Source: Haemaphysalis longicornis (Eukaryota; Arthropoda; Arachnida; Ixodida; Ixodidae). Taken from it: a stretch of 64,000 bases of DNA. Shown here piece by piece: positions 36,101 to 47,469 of the stretch. The notes under the pieces are model-generated. The model searched no databases, had not been told where the DNA came from, and was given only the letters and a program-made list of their open reading frames with translations. The stretch is from assembly GCA_013339765.2 (NCBI GenBank), contig JABSTR010000959.1, positions 62,001 to 126,000 of the forward strand. Direction: 5' to 3'. A program made the translations under genes and the position numbers. How positions within the stretch are numbered: position 1 is the stretch's first letter; the number at the start of each line of letters is the position of its first letter.

Positions 36101-38592
36101 ACCTGCTAGTGCTGAGAAGTTCGGTGCGAAACGAGGATCTTACTGGGCACATCACTGATGTTTAAGTGAAGCTTTTTCTGGGACTCTCTCGTGGCTTTCA
36201 TTATGGCTAGATAACGCGATACAGGAAAGCCAACTTTGCACAATGGGTTTCACACAACTATGAGGATGATAAGTGAAAGCACATCAAGCACCCGAAAAAG
36301 AAACGCTTCTCGTCGTCAGATTGAAACCTGAGTCCCTTGCGCTATGAAACCGTAACTGTAGGATTGCGACATTGTGACTCGTTCGAAGCAGTTTAGATTT
36401 TGGACTTAGACTAATTTAAAATATTCCGATATAAAAGGGGCTTTGACTTGTTTGGTACGAAGCTTCCCAAACAGCCGAGGCCGATTGCCAATGATTGGAA
36501 ACCCCATGGGTTCCCATTGGCTTCCGAGCCGTCGGCCACTCATCGGTAACTTGGCTGAAAGACTCAGTGAGCGCCAAGCAAACGGCGACCGGAAGTAACG
36601 TCACACGGAAGGCTCATCGGAAGCCGAGCTTCAGCTGACGGATAAAAGCGCATTTTGACCTTGAGCTTGCCGAGCCCGTGACGGCGACGGTTAGAGCGGG
36701 TGAACAGGCCACAACGCAGCAAAAAGTAGTTACCTAAAGAGCCACAGCACCGGGCCATGAAACAAAGCGTACTTAAACTAAAGTGTAGCGTATTCAAAAA
36801 AGCGTGAGATAGTGTTACACGTTCAGTAGGAATGGGTCATTTGTGTGTCCTAACGCAACGGTCACCGTCGAACTACTTCAGCGTTGTGCCTTTGCGCGTT
36901 CTTTGAACCCGCGGCGGGGCCGGTAGACGGACGCGTTGCACCGACGGCTCTGTCTCTTTTGTGGCATTGAAACTGCGGTAGTACTCCTGTACGTGTCTAT
37001 GAGGTGCGTTTTGGTGTCGGTGGCTCTGTGAAGTATACCTGACTGGTGGAATAACATCGTTTGCCTGCTGTGGCCGCCGCTGAAAACGTAAGTCACCATT
37101 TCATTTCTCCTGCGCGGTGCGGGAGAGCTCGCGCTCGTTCCCGCTAAAACTGTCGTTTCTAACAACTGGCGCCCGTGAGTGCTGCTTAGCGTTGTTCGTT
37201 CTTGCGAAGAAAAAAGCGGTCACATACATGTACTTACATTTGTGTGACGGCAGTTCTAGCTATCCTTTTTCCGCTTTGTGTTTTTCGAACAAGCGGCCGT
37301 GCTCCCACTGCAGGTTCACGACGTTCAGCATGCGCTGAAGCCAGACTCGTGTGGATGTTCTAAGCTGACTTACTTAACTCTAGCTATAAATGAAGCTTCC
37401 GTTTCATTATTTTCTTGAGCAAAGTAAAGATATTGTCGAGCGGCAAAGTAATTACACTGCCGCTGGGCTTCTCCGTCGGTTCCGTTCGCATCTGGCGCGT
37501 CTGACGAGGCAGACATGTGAGCGACGGCGACAGCAACAACCGTAACCAGTTTAATACTTTATTTGTGGCTTTGTTTTGTTACCAACAAATATAGCGCATT
37601 AGGTCACAAGGTTTGTATTCAACCTTCCAAGCTGGCATAGATGCCTTCCAAAAAAAAAAACCTGAACGTTCGTGCGTTCCGAACTCATTGTGTAGTGCGT
37701 TGCCTTGTAGTCTCTGGGTCCCGCGTTGTTAGCGAACAAAACTTACGCTAATAAAACGTTGACGGCACGACATTTCAGTGGCGATTAAATGTTTATGGGG
37801 TACAGTAGCCACAACAAAATTTCGCGGAACCGCTGCCGTGTTGCTTTGTGTATTGGACTATTTTAATTACCTTGCGTGACTGCAACAAGAGTGAAGCCCA
37901 TTTTCGGTGAAATTCCGCACGGTTTTCTCAAGAACGAGCCAAGTAACTGCTACCGTAGAACGACGTATTAAGAATGAATAGTGCAGTACGTTTTATGTTT
38001 CATAGCCAGTTGTTAACAAGCTAGAAATTTTAGGCACGGACATATTTTCACACGGACATGTGGTAAAGCTGGTGCAAAGTGCTGTATTTAGTAAGCAGCG
38101 TGCTATTAGCATCGTAGTGAACTATTTTTGTTTGCTTATTACAGGCGCTACGACGTAAAGGTGTTTCCCGTGGACGAGTGGCGGATGCAGCCGAGACAAG
38201 CTTTCCAAGCTGGCCTATCATACAATAGTGCTGCTGAACAACATATCGTGACATTGGCAGGTCGGAGAATTACCGGGGATAATGGTCCTGTTTTATTTAC
38301 CTGAATGCTTCTGTTTTGTAGGCATCTCAAGCAGTGAAACGAAGCATAAATCGGTTCGCGCTTCATGAGCAGCGCTTTTTAAAAATTTTTCTCGACTAAG
38401 GTGTGGGCTTGCTTTCGTGTTTGTGTTCGTATTCTTGCCACTGTTAAGCCAGGTTTCTTGTAAATTTGATATGCATAATAAAAAAACTGCAGAGAGAGAC
38501 TCGGCGTGTTGTGTTGCTCAACTGTTTTTGACAAATCACGTAATTGCTTCGCAAAGTTGATGCAGTTTGTTTATGTGTCTCGCCGTCCCATT
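33121..38592. other. Unassigned DNA, 5.5 kb
   Basis: No supported gene. 33540-33850 is purine-rich. A short imperfect (CA)n lies at 34129-34158. A pair of imperfect inverted 'ccaatg/cattgg' blocks lies around 36488-36530. Frames such as 34447-34770 minus, 35753-36064 minus and 36878-37165 minus have no motif. Confidence 0.4.
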
Positions 38593-38698
38593 CTGTTTTA
38601 TACATGTCATTGTACAAAAAATTATTTAACGAGTGCGCTATAAATAAATTATGCGCACTCGCTAAATAATGTCCTGTACAGTGGCATGTATAAAGCAG
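38593..38698. repeat. Imperfect palindrome with 46-bp arms
   Basis: The left arm (38593-38638) and the reverse complement of the right arm (38653-38698) both run CTG(T/C)TTTATACATG ... TTATTTA(A/G)CGAGTGCGC. They differ at only a handful of positions. The loop is 14 bp (TATAAATAAATTAT). It could be a tiny foldback transposon, or could fold as an RNA hairpin if transcribed. Confidence 0.8.
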
Positions 38699-39046
38699 AA
38701 ATCGGGCCGCGAGGCAACTCATAAAATAGGCATTGATCATAAGGACTGGCCACAAAGCCAAAAATGTGCATGAAAATAGCCTGGGGTCCACCTATAGGCA
38801 ATATCATGGCAACATACTTTGCCAAGCGTTGTCCAATTTGGCCTTCCAGAGCTTGGCCAATTGTTGGCTTGTCACCTTTCCCAAGCGCCAGCCAATGATG
38901 GCGGCAGAGGTATTGCCAAGCTCAGACACATTGGCCACTATGATTTGCCATGCTTGGTATTGGCAATTTCTGCTGCTTGGGTTGGTAAAAGACCCCCCGG
39001 AAGCAGAGGCTGAGGTGTCTAGACCGTACTACTCTGGTGTGCTGGT
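38699..39046. other. Host flank with degenerate TTGGCCA/CCAAGC motifs
   Basis: Short motifs (TTGGCCA, TTGGCAA, GCCAAGC) recur irregularly at 38820-38985, giving a low-complexity look. No gene is seen. Confidence 0.4.
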
Positions 39047-39051
39047 GGCAC
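39047..39051. repeat. 5-bp target-site duplication (GGCAC), left
   Basis: Immediately outside the 5' LTR. The same five bases follow the 3' LTR at 53390-53394, the TSD length usual for Gypsy integrases. Confidence 0.8.
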
Positions 39052-39628
39052 TGTGATGAATGGCCACTAGAGTGATTGGCCGCGAAAGTGAACCAGGAGA
39101 ACGACAGCGACGATGACGAGGCAGAGGAGCCGCGCGTAAGCGATTCGCGGAAGCTGGTACGCGAACGGCTGGAAGCCAAGCGGCGGAACAGGGCGAGGTT
39201 TGCGTGGGAACTACGCTGTGGGACGCTTGGTCCACGGGCCACCCTGGAGCACAACCAGTCGCTGCCCTCTGCCAAGGTTCGAGAGCGCGTCTGGGCGCCG
39301 TCATCGTAGCACCGGTGTGCCGACTGCTGACGTTCCGGTCAGGCTGTAGGGCGCTGCCGTTCCTGCTGTTGGATCCGTTAGAAATGCATCGCGACTGAGC
39401 GTGAGGTAACTTGCCTATTGGCATTGCTCTCGGACCTTCCCAACTACGAGACTATTTTGTGTACCTTCTAACTACGGGCTGCGGGTCCGTGTGACCCAAG
39501 CCCGTCCTGTCTATAACATCCCAGCGTCTACCGTCCTGTGCTTGTCCTTAGTCCTGTGAAATATAGTCTTCGACGTGTTAACCAGTGTTCCTCTTACTGC
39601 CTGCGTGGTCCTCGGCCCATTCATAACA
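39052..39628 (+). repeat. 5' LTR
   Basis: Starts TGTGATGAATGG and ends CCCATTCATAACA. The inverted TGTT...AACA termini are typical. It carries the element promoter by analogy with the family. Differences from the 3' LTR are scattered point changes and small indels. Confidence 0.9.
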
Positions 39629-39632
39629 AAAG

Positions 39633-39650
39633 TGGCGAGCCTGCCAGGAT
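39633..39650 (+). promoter_or_regulatory. Probable primer-binding site
   Basis: TGGCGAGCCTGCCAGGAT begins four bases after the 5' LTR. The TGG start and position fit a tRNA 3'-end primer site. The tRNA species was not identified. Confidence 0.5.
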
Positions 39651-39699
39651 CGCACCCTTGACATTTGCAGGAAGAAGTTGAGTGTAGGAAAACCCGTGA

Positions 39700-40778
39700 T
39701 TGAAGACTCATCAGGGATGTCGGGAAGCTAGTGGCGATCGGGATCCAGCTGGGTCTCTCAGGACCGGAACTTTGCCAGTGGATAGACACCCAGCTGGCAG
39801 AGCAGCGTGCAGAGAGGGCAGCTGAAAGAGAGGCACTCCGTGAAGCTGCAGAACGGGAAAAAGAGGGACGGCGAGAAGCTGCCGAGATAGCCAAGGAAGC
39901 TGCCGAGAGGGAAATGCGAATCCTGGAGTTGAAGATTCGTCTTCAAGAAGGGTCACAAACCACCAACGCCGTTACTGCAGGAAACGAAACCAACCCAGAT
40001 GTGCCCGTCGTGAATCCGCAGAAGCTGCTACCCCTGTTTGATGAAAGACGCGACGACCTGCACGCGTACTTGCAGCGCTTGGAGCGTGTGGCTACTAGGC
40101 AGGGGTGGCCGCAGGACAAATGGGCCGTCGGTCTCACTATGTGCTTGTCCGGGGAAGCGCTGACCGTGATTGGGCGCATGACTGCAGAGGAGTCACTTGA
40201 CTACATCAAGGTCAAGGCGTTACTCCAGCGGTTCAGATTCACGGCATAAGGGTACCAGGAGAAGTTTCGGCAAGCTCGGACAGAAGAAGGCGAGACCGGA
40301 AGGCAGATTGCGGCGAGGCTGTCCAGTTACTTTGACCACTGGGTGGAAATGGCCAACATTCCAACAACGTATGAAGGACTACGCGATGTGGTGATTTCGG
40401 AGCAGTTCTACTCTTGCTGGCCCCCGAAGCTGATGGTCTTCCTAAAGGAACGCGAGTGTGCCACCCTGAGTGGTCCTGGCCGACGTCACGGACTGTTTCC
40501 TGGAGGCGCAAAGCCTTGTGATCTTGGGGAACGCTCCAACTGAGATGCGCCAGACGTTACAAGGGGTGCAGCCACCACACCGAGAAAGGCAATACCAAGT
40601 TCTTTGTATGCGATCAATCCTGGACACCGCGCGCGAGGACTGTCGCACTGTGATCACAGAGCATGAAAGTTGCTCTAAGTATAAACGGCCAGGTCACAGT
40701 TCCGACAATTGTCAAAGTGTATCAGGAGAGACAAAGTCATCGCATGTACCATCTACGAGCCTCCAAGGAGAGCCGTGA
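39700..40778 (+). pseudogene. Gypsy gag (matrix/capsid and zinc-knuckle relic)
   Basis: Structural polyprotein of the LTR element. The frame opens near 39718 with one early indel, then reads through 39731-40249. It has a long Glu/Arg/Ala-rich coiled coil (EQRAERAAEREALREAAERE, about residues 25-75) followed by a capsid-like region (LPLFDERRDDLHAYLQRLER and WAVGLTMCLSGEALTVI). A stop at 40247-40249 precedes a shifted SCAN-like part (YQEKFRQARTEEGETGRQIA, YFDHWVEMANIPTTYEGLRD). A second shift near 40470 leads to the nucleocapsid relic CSKYKRPGHSSDNC, where one CCHC cysteine is replaced by Tyr. The frame ends at 40778. Wording is closest to arthropod Mag-type/related Gypsy gags. Confidence 0.75.
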
Positions 40779-40874
40779 AAACTGAACCACTGCCAACCAC
40801 ACGCTTTAAAGGTGCCATCGTCCTCGTCCGCTTCATTTCAACCGAGCTAGACTACCCTGAGACATAGGTCGGCC

Positions 40875-41240
40875 GTACTCACTCGTGAGTACACTTCATT
40901 TGTACTCATTTGTACTCAAAACTCACGAGTGAGTACGATGATGATTGAGTACACACTCAGAAAAAAAGGTGAGCATGATGACGAGTGAGTACAGGGGTAT
41001 GTCCACTACTCGTGAGTACAGTACTCATGAGTACACTACTCATGATTATGAGTTCTCAGGCATACAGTATTCATGAGTAGGAGTACTCATGAGTTTGAGT
41101 ACTAATGAGTATTAGTACTCATGAGTACACAGTACTCGTGAGTACACAGTACTCATGAGTACAATACTCATGAATACTGGTTTTGCGAGTGCTTGCACTC
41201 TTGAGTATATGCACTCGTGAGTACAGTAGTGAAAACAAGT
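40875..41240. repeat. Left GAGTAC/ACTCATGAGT array
   Basis: Dozens of GAGTAC and GTACTC hexamers are arranged as the palindrome GTACTC(A/G)TGAGTAC, with irregular spacers of 2-20 bp. The units are not a fixed-period satellite. Subterminal clusters of short motifs are typical transposase-binding sites in several DNA transposon superfamilies. Confidence 0.85.
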
Positions 41241-42184
41241 TTTATCCCGAACTCGAGTCCGGACGCGTGTGTACGAGTCGCAAACATTAGCGGTGCCGCT
41301 GTGCAGCTTAACAGTCAAGGATGGCAAAATTAGACAACGAAAAATGCACCTCCTCCCTTTCCCGGTCCCTGTTTGGCGCTGTAAGCGTATCTCGGCGGTC
41401 GCTCGCAAAGGGGTCACGGTGACGAGGCAAAAACGAGGGGGTGAGGGCTCGGCGGGAAACGCGGCCGCAGTTGCTCTTCTCCTATGGGACTTGTTGACTG
41501 CCGCAGTTATTTTTGTTGACGCGGCCTGTGAACGCGTGGCGGCTTCATTGCGCTTGCTCCCTTCCAGTTGTTTTAGGGGAGAGGCGGTGGAGGCTGCTAA
41601 CAATGCACGCACTAGGCGTACTGAAGTCCCTCTTTTTCGGTCTTCAGAAGTTTCCGTAGACGCATGTCACGCTGTGTAGTCGTTTCGTGAGCCGAACCAC
41701 TCATTTCAACAGTCACAGTTAATTTACGTAACTCGCGTCAAACCGACTGCGTGGTTTGTAACGTTTGTCTCACCGAGATTGTCCGCACCATTCCGCTGTG
41801 CGCATTCAAGCGACAATTTGGCTGACGTACGTGCGCCCATATGGTTTTATTAGGTTCCCGTTTTGAAACATTTTGCTCAGGTTCGCTAGTAATATGGTCT
41901 CGTGTAGTGCCATTTACAAGTGAGCATATAGCCCCACCGTACAGGCGCGGCGGTGGAATTTGCCCCAGCAATGGAAATAAAATATCCGAGTACACCTAAG
42001 CACGTTTTGAGTTGTGAATCGGACATCATAATATCCAGTTGAACGCGTGCGACGCCTTGTTTAGCCTCGCTATTTTGTTTAGCCTCGCATAATTAGTTAA
42101 ACATTTTATTTTTTTCTGTTTAGCCTTTCATTCGAGCCACGACCTAGCTAAGATGTTGCAGTCGACAAGACAGGATTTGAGGCC
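41241..42184. other. Left interior of the GAGTAC element, function unknown
   Basis: Contains a 136-codon plus frame (41269-41679) without motif. At 42050-42090 'tgtttagcctcg' is repeated. One copy of a 55-bp direct repeat is at 42097-42151. Its position directly before the SAP-like start suggests leader or promoter sequence. Confidence 0.35.
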
Positions 42185-42565
42185 ATGAGCGGACGAACGG
42201 ACGAAGAGACGAACAACGTGGACAAACCGCACCACGGCTACGAGAGTGCGGCACACAGACGTGAGGCACCGACGGACTCCATGTCAGCGGTGGTCGACAC
42301 ACTGCTGTCTTCAACGGAACGGTACGTCCTATGCTCTGCGAAGAAACAGCAGTTCGTGAGCGCACTACGATTAAAAAGGGCCCTACCCTGATCTGGCCGT
42401 AAGGACGACATCGTCTTGCGTCTTCTAGAGGACAACGGAGAACGTCGCCATCTCTCCAAACGAACGAATGTGCCAACGCTACTTCAGGCTGTCTCCGACA
42501 CCAAACGGGAGAGGTCCCTGCAAGCGGCGCTGTTTGAGAGCAGGAGGCTGCGTGAGGAGGAGTAG
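42185..42565 (+). pseudogene. SAP-like protein of the GAGTAC element, N-terminal part
   Basis: The plus frame starts ATG at 42185. After an acidic/polar start comes STERYVLCSAKKQQFVSALR then LKRAL. One in-frame TGA (42389-42391) follows, and the same frame continues SGRKDDIVLRLLEDNGE. The L-x3-L...SG-x-K-x2-I-x2-RLLE pattern resembles a SAP motif, a helix-extended-loop-helix DNA-binding fold found in some DNA-recombining and chromatin proteins. A charged helix follows (KRERSLQAALFESRRLREEE). The frame then meets a GGA repeat where the outer LINE inserted. Across that LINE a compatible frame resumes at about 49578 (DERESFQRQLARAGHTFPTV, stop at about 49692). Possible DNA-binding protein of the element; the domain call is by eye. 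Confidence 0.45.
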
Positions 42566-42590
42566 GAGGAGGAGGAGGAGGAGGGGGAGG
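42565..42590. repeat. (GGA)n run
   Basis: Short purine run between the SAP-like frame and the 3' end of the outer LINE. It may be the LINE tail or target. Confidence 0.6.
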
Positions 42591-42591
42591 A

Positions 42592-43545
42592 AAAACGTTC
42601 TTAATGTACAAGACAGAGTTAAAGAGAGGGAGAGGCGGTTAGGCCTTTCTTGCGTGGGTGGTATTCCTCAGTCCGGGATCCCATTGGTCGAGGCCGCCGC
42701 CCATGCCCGCTGGACGAGGGCCCGCTAAGACTCTAGGTCCGAGCAGCCGGACAGGGCCGCCTCCTAGCCCTCCCTCGTTGGCTTCACTTTGACTTTTAAC
42801 CCTGGATTATACTGGCAGGCCCACACCATGTGATACGTGTCTGCCCACTGACCGCAGAAGTTACACGAACCCGAGAAGGACGGGTTGATGTGTTTGAGCA
42901 TTGCGGGCTGTAGAATGAGCCCGTCTGCAGCCGGCGAAGATGGCGCTCCTCAGTTCTATCCAGGCCCTTGGCGGGCACCGGGAACGCCCGCCTACCGTGG
43001 CGCAGGTATGTTGTGACCCCAGAGAATGTGGTTAGCGGGTAAGGTGCAAGTGTACGGTCAGAGCCTGGGAAGTCAGAGGAACTCCGGGGGAGAGACGCTC
43101 GGGCGGCTGTGTGCGCAGCCTCGTTCCCCTCTACTCCTGGTGGCCAGGTACCCATACAAATTGTTTTATGGTGTCGGATATTTCTGGATTGGCATTTGTG
43201 AGAATTGTTTTTCTAGCTAGAAGTGCTATCCGACCCCTGATGAAATTTCGGCAAGCTTGTTGCGAGTCAGCCATTATGTGCGTTGCGTCAAAGTGAGTGG
43301 CGGCCAAAGATATAGCCGTCTCTTCAGCAAAATCAGTTTTACTCGTTTTCACCGATAGTCCATCCACCTGTATTCCCTCATGCAGGACCGCAACCGTACA
43401 GATGCCCTCCGGTGTGGACCCCGCTGCGTCTGCATAATACACGCCTTTACGGGTGCCTATTGTTTAGTTATGGCTGTTGCTCGGGCTTGCCTTCTTCCTG
43501 AGTTTCGGTCAGGATGCATATTGCGGGGCAGAGGTTTAACGATTA
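42592..43545 (-). pseudogene. Outer LINE RNase H and C-terminal zinc motif (segment A)
   Basis: RNase H domain of the outer LINE, which removes the RNA strand during reverse transcription. The minus frame 43442-43131 has YYADAAGS (first Asp), the helix KTDFAEETAISLAATHF (Glu), HIMADSQQACRNF (Asp) and FVWVPGHQE. A frame change then gives GVEGNEAAHTAARASL. The downstream cysteines and histidine lie at about 42900-42820 and are frameshifted. The 3' UTR ends in a GTACATTAAGAACG-type string near 42595. Upstream of 43442 the frame shifts again and joins RNMHPDRNSGRRQARATA at the TSD of the inner LINE. All catalytic residues are still visible. Confidence 0.75.
43533..43545. repeat. 13-bp TSD of the inner LINE, left (GGTTTAACGATTA)
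   Basis: Exact copy at 49136-49148. Removing 43546-49148 restores a continuous outer-LINE reading frame across the site (LIVKPLPRNMHP). Confidence 0.9.
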
Positions 43546-43710
43546 TGATGATGATGTTTAGAGTTTAATGGCGCAAGGCCGACTAAGGGCAAAGAGCGCC
43601 AAACAAAAGTGATTACATGAAAGTGACATGGAAGTAAAAGAACACTTTAGTAAAAATAAACAAAGTAAAACACAACGTAATGAAGATGACTGGTGTAAAG
43701 GGCCAGGTTG

Positions 43711-45520
43711 TCAACATGCATGATAAGAAATGAGATGTAAAAATTTTACGTCGGTGAGAAACTCGAAACGCGTTTGATTGAAAACAGGGCTTCGTCTCCT
43801 AAGAAGAGTGACGGGGTGTGGTGGAATATGTCGTGTGTGTAGTTGAGGGAAGTGTTTGCGTCGTGTAGTGTCGAGTGCCTTACATTGTATGAGGATGTGC
43901 ATCACGGATAGGGCCTCTCCGCACCTACTGCACAGAGGTCTTGGAGACCCAGTGAGAAGGTGCGAGTGTGTTGCATGAGTATGCCCTATCCGTAATCTGG
44001 CCAAGGCGACTTCAGTGTATCTATTGCGTGTGTCGGTGGTGTATGGTCCCAAGTGTGGTTTTATTACGTGTAACTTGTTGTCTGTCTGTTCACTCCAGTG
44101 TGTTTGCCATGTTTTGCGAAGTTGTTGTCTGATGTGTGGTTTCACGTCAGTGTAGGGTAATGTGGTTATGTCTACTGCATTCGAGAGTGTAGCAGCAGCA
44201 GCCATTCGATCCGCTGCTTCGTTCCCGGCTATACCACAGTGGCCAGGGACCCAGCAAAGGACTAGTTCAAATTTGTGGACATACACAGACATAATACCCT
44301 TGACTATTAAATTTATAACGTGATTTTTGGAATACTTTGTTGAAGACAACGCCCGCACAACACTGAGAGAATCTGTATATATAATGGATTGTGGGATGTG
44401 GCTTTGAAGGATATGATTAACAACCAGAAGTACACTATAAGCCTCTGCCGTAAAGATACTTGTATTACTGTTAAGAGTTCTAGTGACACTAAGGCCGGTC
44501 CCATGCGCCGCGCAGGCCACCGAGGTGGAAGTTTTAGAGGCGTCCGTATAAAATTCAGAACATTGGTACTTCTGCTGCAAACACAAGAAGTGCTGCATAA
44601 TTGCACATGTGGGAGCTCGGTTTTTATCTACATGTGTGAATGATGTGTCGCATGAGACAGGGCGGAGATGCCATGGTGCTATGAAATCTGTTACAGAACT
44701 TTGGATGGTATTTAAAAAGGAGACAGCAAGCTCTGACGCTTCCTCTCTAACTCTGTAAGAGAAGGGCGCAGAGAACGATGGTCGATTTAAAAGGAGTTCA
44801 GTCATTGAGGTATCATGAAAAACTGATTTAAAAGGATGGTGAGGCATGGATGAAATTTTAAAAGCATAAAGGAGGTCTGTGTATTCTCGCTGACGTTGTA
44901 GGTTCCATTTGTTGCACTCTACATACAGGCTTTCGACTGGACTAGTCCGAAAGGCGCCACACGACAAGCGGAGCCCTAGATGAAGCACAGGGTCCAGCAT
45001 TCTGAGGGATGTTTTAGTGGCTGACCCATAGACAACGCTGCCATAGTCCAATCGTGAACCTATCAAGCTGGTAAAAACACGCAACAGAAGTTGTTTGTCA
45101 GCACCAAAAGAGATGTGCGAGAGAACCTTCAGGATATTCATTGTTTTTAAGCATTTATGTTTTAGTTGTTTTATGTGTGGGATAAACGTGAGCTTTTCGT
45201 CAAAGATTATACCTAAAAACTTGTGTTCCTTTTGGACAGGAATAGAGGCACCGTGGAGTCGAATGTCTGGATCCGGCCGCATGCCACGCCTCTTAGAAAA
45301 ACAGAACACAAGTGCACTTCCCCGGATTAAATTTAAAACCGTTGCGATCTGCCCAGACGGCTAGCTTGTTCACACCAAGCTGCACTTGGCGCTCGCAGAT
45401 AGACAAGTTACACGATTTGAAGGACAGTTGAATATCGTCTACATAGATTGAACAGGAGATCGATGGTGGCAGTGCCTTCTGAAGAGAATTCATTTTTACA
45501 ATAAACAAAGTGCAACTCAA
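43711..45520 (-). pseudogene. Inner LINE ORF2: RT palm end, connection, RNase H and zinc motif
   Basis: Begins with the RT catalytic box SCSIYVDDIQLSF (YVDD, about 45440). One extra T near 45305 shifts into a clean 532-codon frame (45309-43711). That frame continues with the RT thumb (HKFLGIIFDEKLTFIPHIKQ, GSRLDYGSVVYGSA). RNase H follows: EFYTDASKTS (Asp), IFTAEAYSVLL (Glu), IIYTDSLSVVRAL (Asp) and LVLCWVPGHCGIAGNEAADR (His, Asp). The end carries LCSRCGEALSVMHILIQC, a CxxC...HxxxxC motif. All acidic RNase H residues and the RT aspartates are intact, so apart from indels this copy looks functional. Confidence 0.88.
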
Positions 45521-46673
45521 AACACCACCCTGCGGGCACGCCGTTTTTCCTGCACATGAACCCTAGAGAGTGCAGCTCCAACTCGCACGCGAAACGTTCT
45601 TTCAGACAGGTAACTAACAAGCGTATTCATCATGTTACCCGACATGCCAAAGGACTTCAAATCGCTGAGGATGCCGTACCGCCAAGCAGTGTCGTACGCC
45701 TTTTCAAGATCAAAGAAGACCGTCATGCAGTACTGCTTGTGGAGGAAAGCATCTTTGATATACGCCTCTAATGCAACGAGTTGATCGTTCGTAGATCGCC
45801 CCGCCCTAAAGCCCGCCTGGCAGCTCTCGAGAAGACCGTTGTACTCTAAGAAGTACACGAGTCTCCTGTTTATCATCTTCTCGAGGAGCTTGCACAGGCA
45901 GCTTGTGAGGGCGATGGGCCGGTAGCTAGCGGGAGAGGAAGGGTCCTTTCCTTCCTTCAGGAAAGCCACTACTATGGCCTCCCTCCAAGAGCGAGGAATG
46001 TGCCCCGAAAGCCATATGTTGTTGTATAGATGAAGGAGTGTTTCAAGAGTGTCTGGGTGTAGGTGTTGTATCATGGTGTATGTGATTTTGTCTGCACCTG
46101 GAGCTGAAGGCTTACATGTGCTCAGAGCAACCTTCAGCTCATGAATTGAAAAACAAGAATTGTAGGAAGTGTGCGACTTGTTTTTATCACGCAGGGACTT
46201 CTTTTCTACAGATGTTTTGTGTTTCATGAAAGTGTTTGTGTAGTGTGCTGAACTGGACACGTGTTCGAAGTGTTGTGCAAGTGTGTTAGCCTGGTCTTCC
46301 AGTGTGTCCCCTGTTGTACTAACCAGGGGCAGGCTGTGTGTCTGTTGTCCTTTTAGTTTTCGTATTCGTGTCCAGACTTTATGTGTGTCAGTGTATGAGT
46401 TGATGGAAGTGAGGAAGGTGCGCCAACTCTCCCTTTTCGCCTCACGACGCACTCGCTTTCCAAAAGCCTTTGCCCGTTTAAAAGAAATGAGGGTATCTGA
46501 CGTGGGGTACCGGCGAAGGACACCCCACGCCTTGTTCTGGGCCTCTCGCGCCCGCCTGCAGTCCTCGTTCCACCAGGGCCTCCTTGGGCTGCGGGACCCA
46601 CTGGAGGCCTGGGGAATGACTTTTCGGCGGCGTCGAGGATGTGCGCCGTGACGAGTTGGGCGGCTTCCTCCAC
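45517..46673 (-). pseudogene. Inner LINE ORF2: RT fingers and palm
   Basis: The minus frame 46452-45517 has SLPLVSTTGDTLEDQANTLA, KPSAPGADKITYTMIQHL, the fingers motif SYRPIALTSCLCKLLEKMIN, QAGFRAGRSTNDQLVAL and motif A TVFFDLEKAYDTAWR. It ends in a shifted QEKRRARR where motif B (PQGGVL) should start, because one base is missing in an A run near 45545. The upstream linker (AAQLVTAHILDAAEKSF, 46673-46600) is in another frame, with an indel near 46600-46560. Order and spacing are normal. Confidence 0.85.
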
Positions 46674-46684
46674 GTGTAGGTGTT

Positions 46685-47442
46685 TTATGGTTGTGTGGTG
46701 TAGTTTAGATGTTTCTGTGAATGTACTCCAGTTTGCTTTGGATTCATTAAACCTGTTATGGGAAGATGGACTGTCGGGCCTATACCTATATACGTTAATG
46801 AAGTGGGGAAATGGTCACTACCATATGGGTCCGTGCCCACACCCCACTCAAGACATGGAAAGAGAACTGCGGAACCAATAGCCAAGTCAAGATGAGAGTA
46901 TGTATTGTGTCCTAAGTTATGATATGTAGGCTGTTTTTGTTGAAAAGGCATGCTCCGAAGGATGTAAGAAACTTCTCCAACAGGCGACCTCGGGCATCCG
47001 TTCTGGAGGAGCCCCAAAGAGAGTTGTGCGCGTTAAGGTCGCCTGTTAGTATGTATGGTTCGGGCAGCTGGTCAACCAGTGCCTCGAAATCAGAGCTCAG
47101 AAGTGCAAAATCAGGGGGAATGTAAATGGAGCATACCGTTATCAACCTATTAAATATTATGGTACGGATCGCTACAGCCTCGAGGACAGTGTTTAAAGTG
47201 ACAGGGTGGCATGCTAATGATTTCCGTGCGATAATGGCCACACCTCCTGAAGAGTGGGTGCAGCCAACCCTGTCCTTTCTGAATACCATGTACCTATTTA
47301 AGAAATTTCTTTGTTTAGAGTTGAGGTGGGTTTCCTGGAGACACATAATACTTGGCTGACTGGCATGCAGAATCTCATACACATCGTCAAGATTTTTAAG
47401 GAGGCCTCTGCAGTTCCATTGGATGATATTTTCTGTTCCCAT
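46685..47442 (-). pseudogene. Inner LINE ORF2: APE endonuclease
   Basis: The frame starts ATG at 47442 with MGTENIIQWNCRGLLKNLDD, typical of I-group endonucleases. It continues with IMCLQETHL (catalytic Glu), GGVAIIARKS, YIPPDFALLSSDF and ILTGDLNAHNSLWGSS (Asp/Asn). A frame change near 46915 leads to NTYSHLDLAIGSA and GSDHFPTSL (the final Asp-His). All catalytic positions are present. The domain is broken once by a single-base indel in a region of short runs. Confidence 0.86.
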
Positions 47443-47469
47443 TATTTAAATTTAAGAATGACTGGAATG

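Noticed and set aside
36306..36345. Another SINE B box near 36310 (attgaaacctgag)
   Set aside because: No A box at a suitable distance, and the match to the B-box consensus is poor.
39029..39424. Minus-strand open frames across the 5' LTR (also 52686-53064)
   Set aside because: They lie inside the LTRs and recur in both copies only because the LTR is duplicated.
40875..41240. CRISPR-like array
   Set aside because: Repeats are short palindromes with variable 2-20-bp spacing, in an animal nuclear context flanked by transposon sequence. There are no cas-like genes and no uniform spacers.
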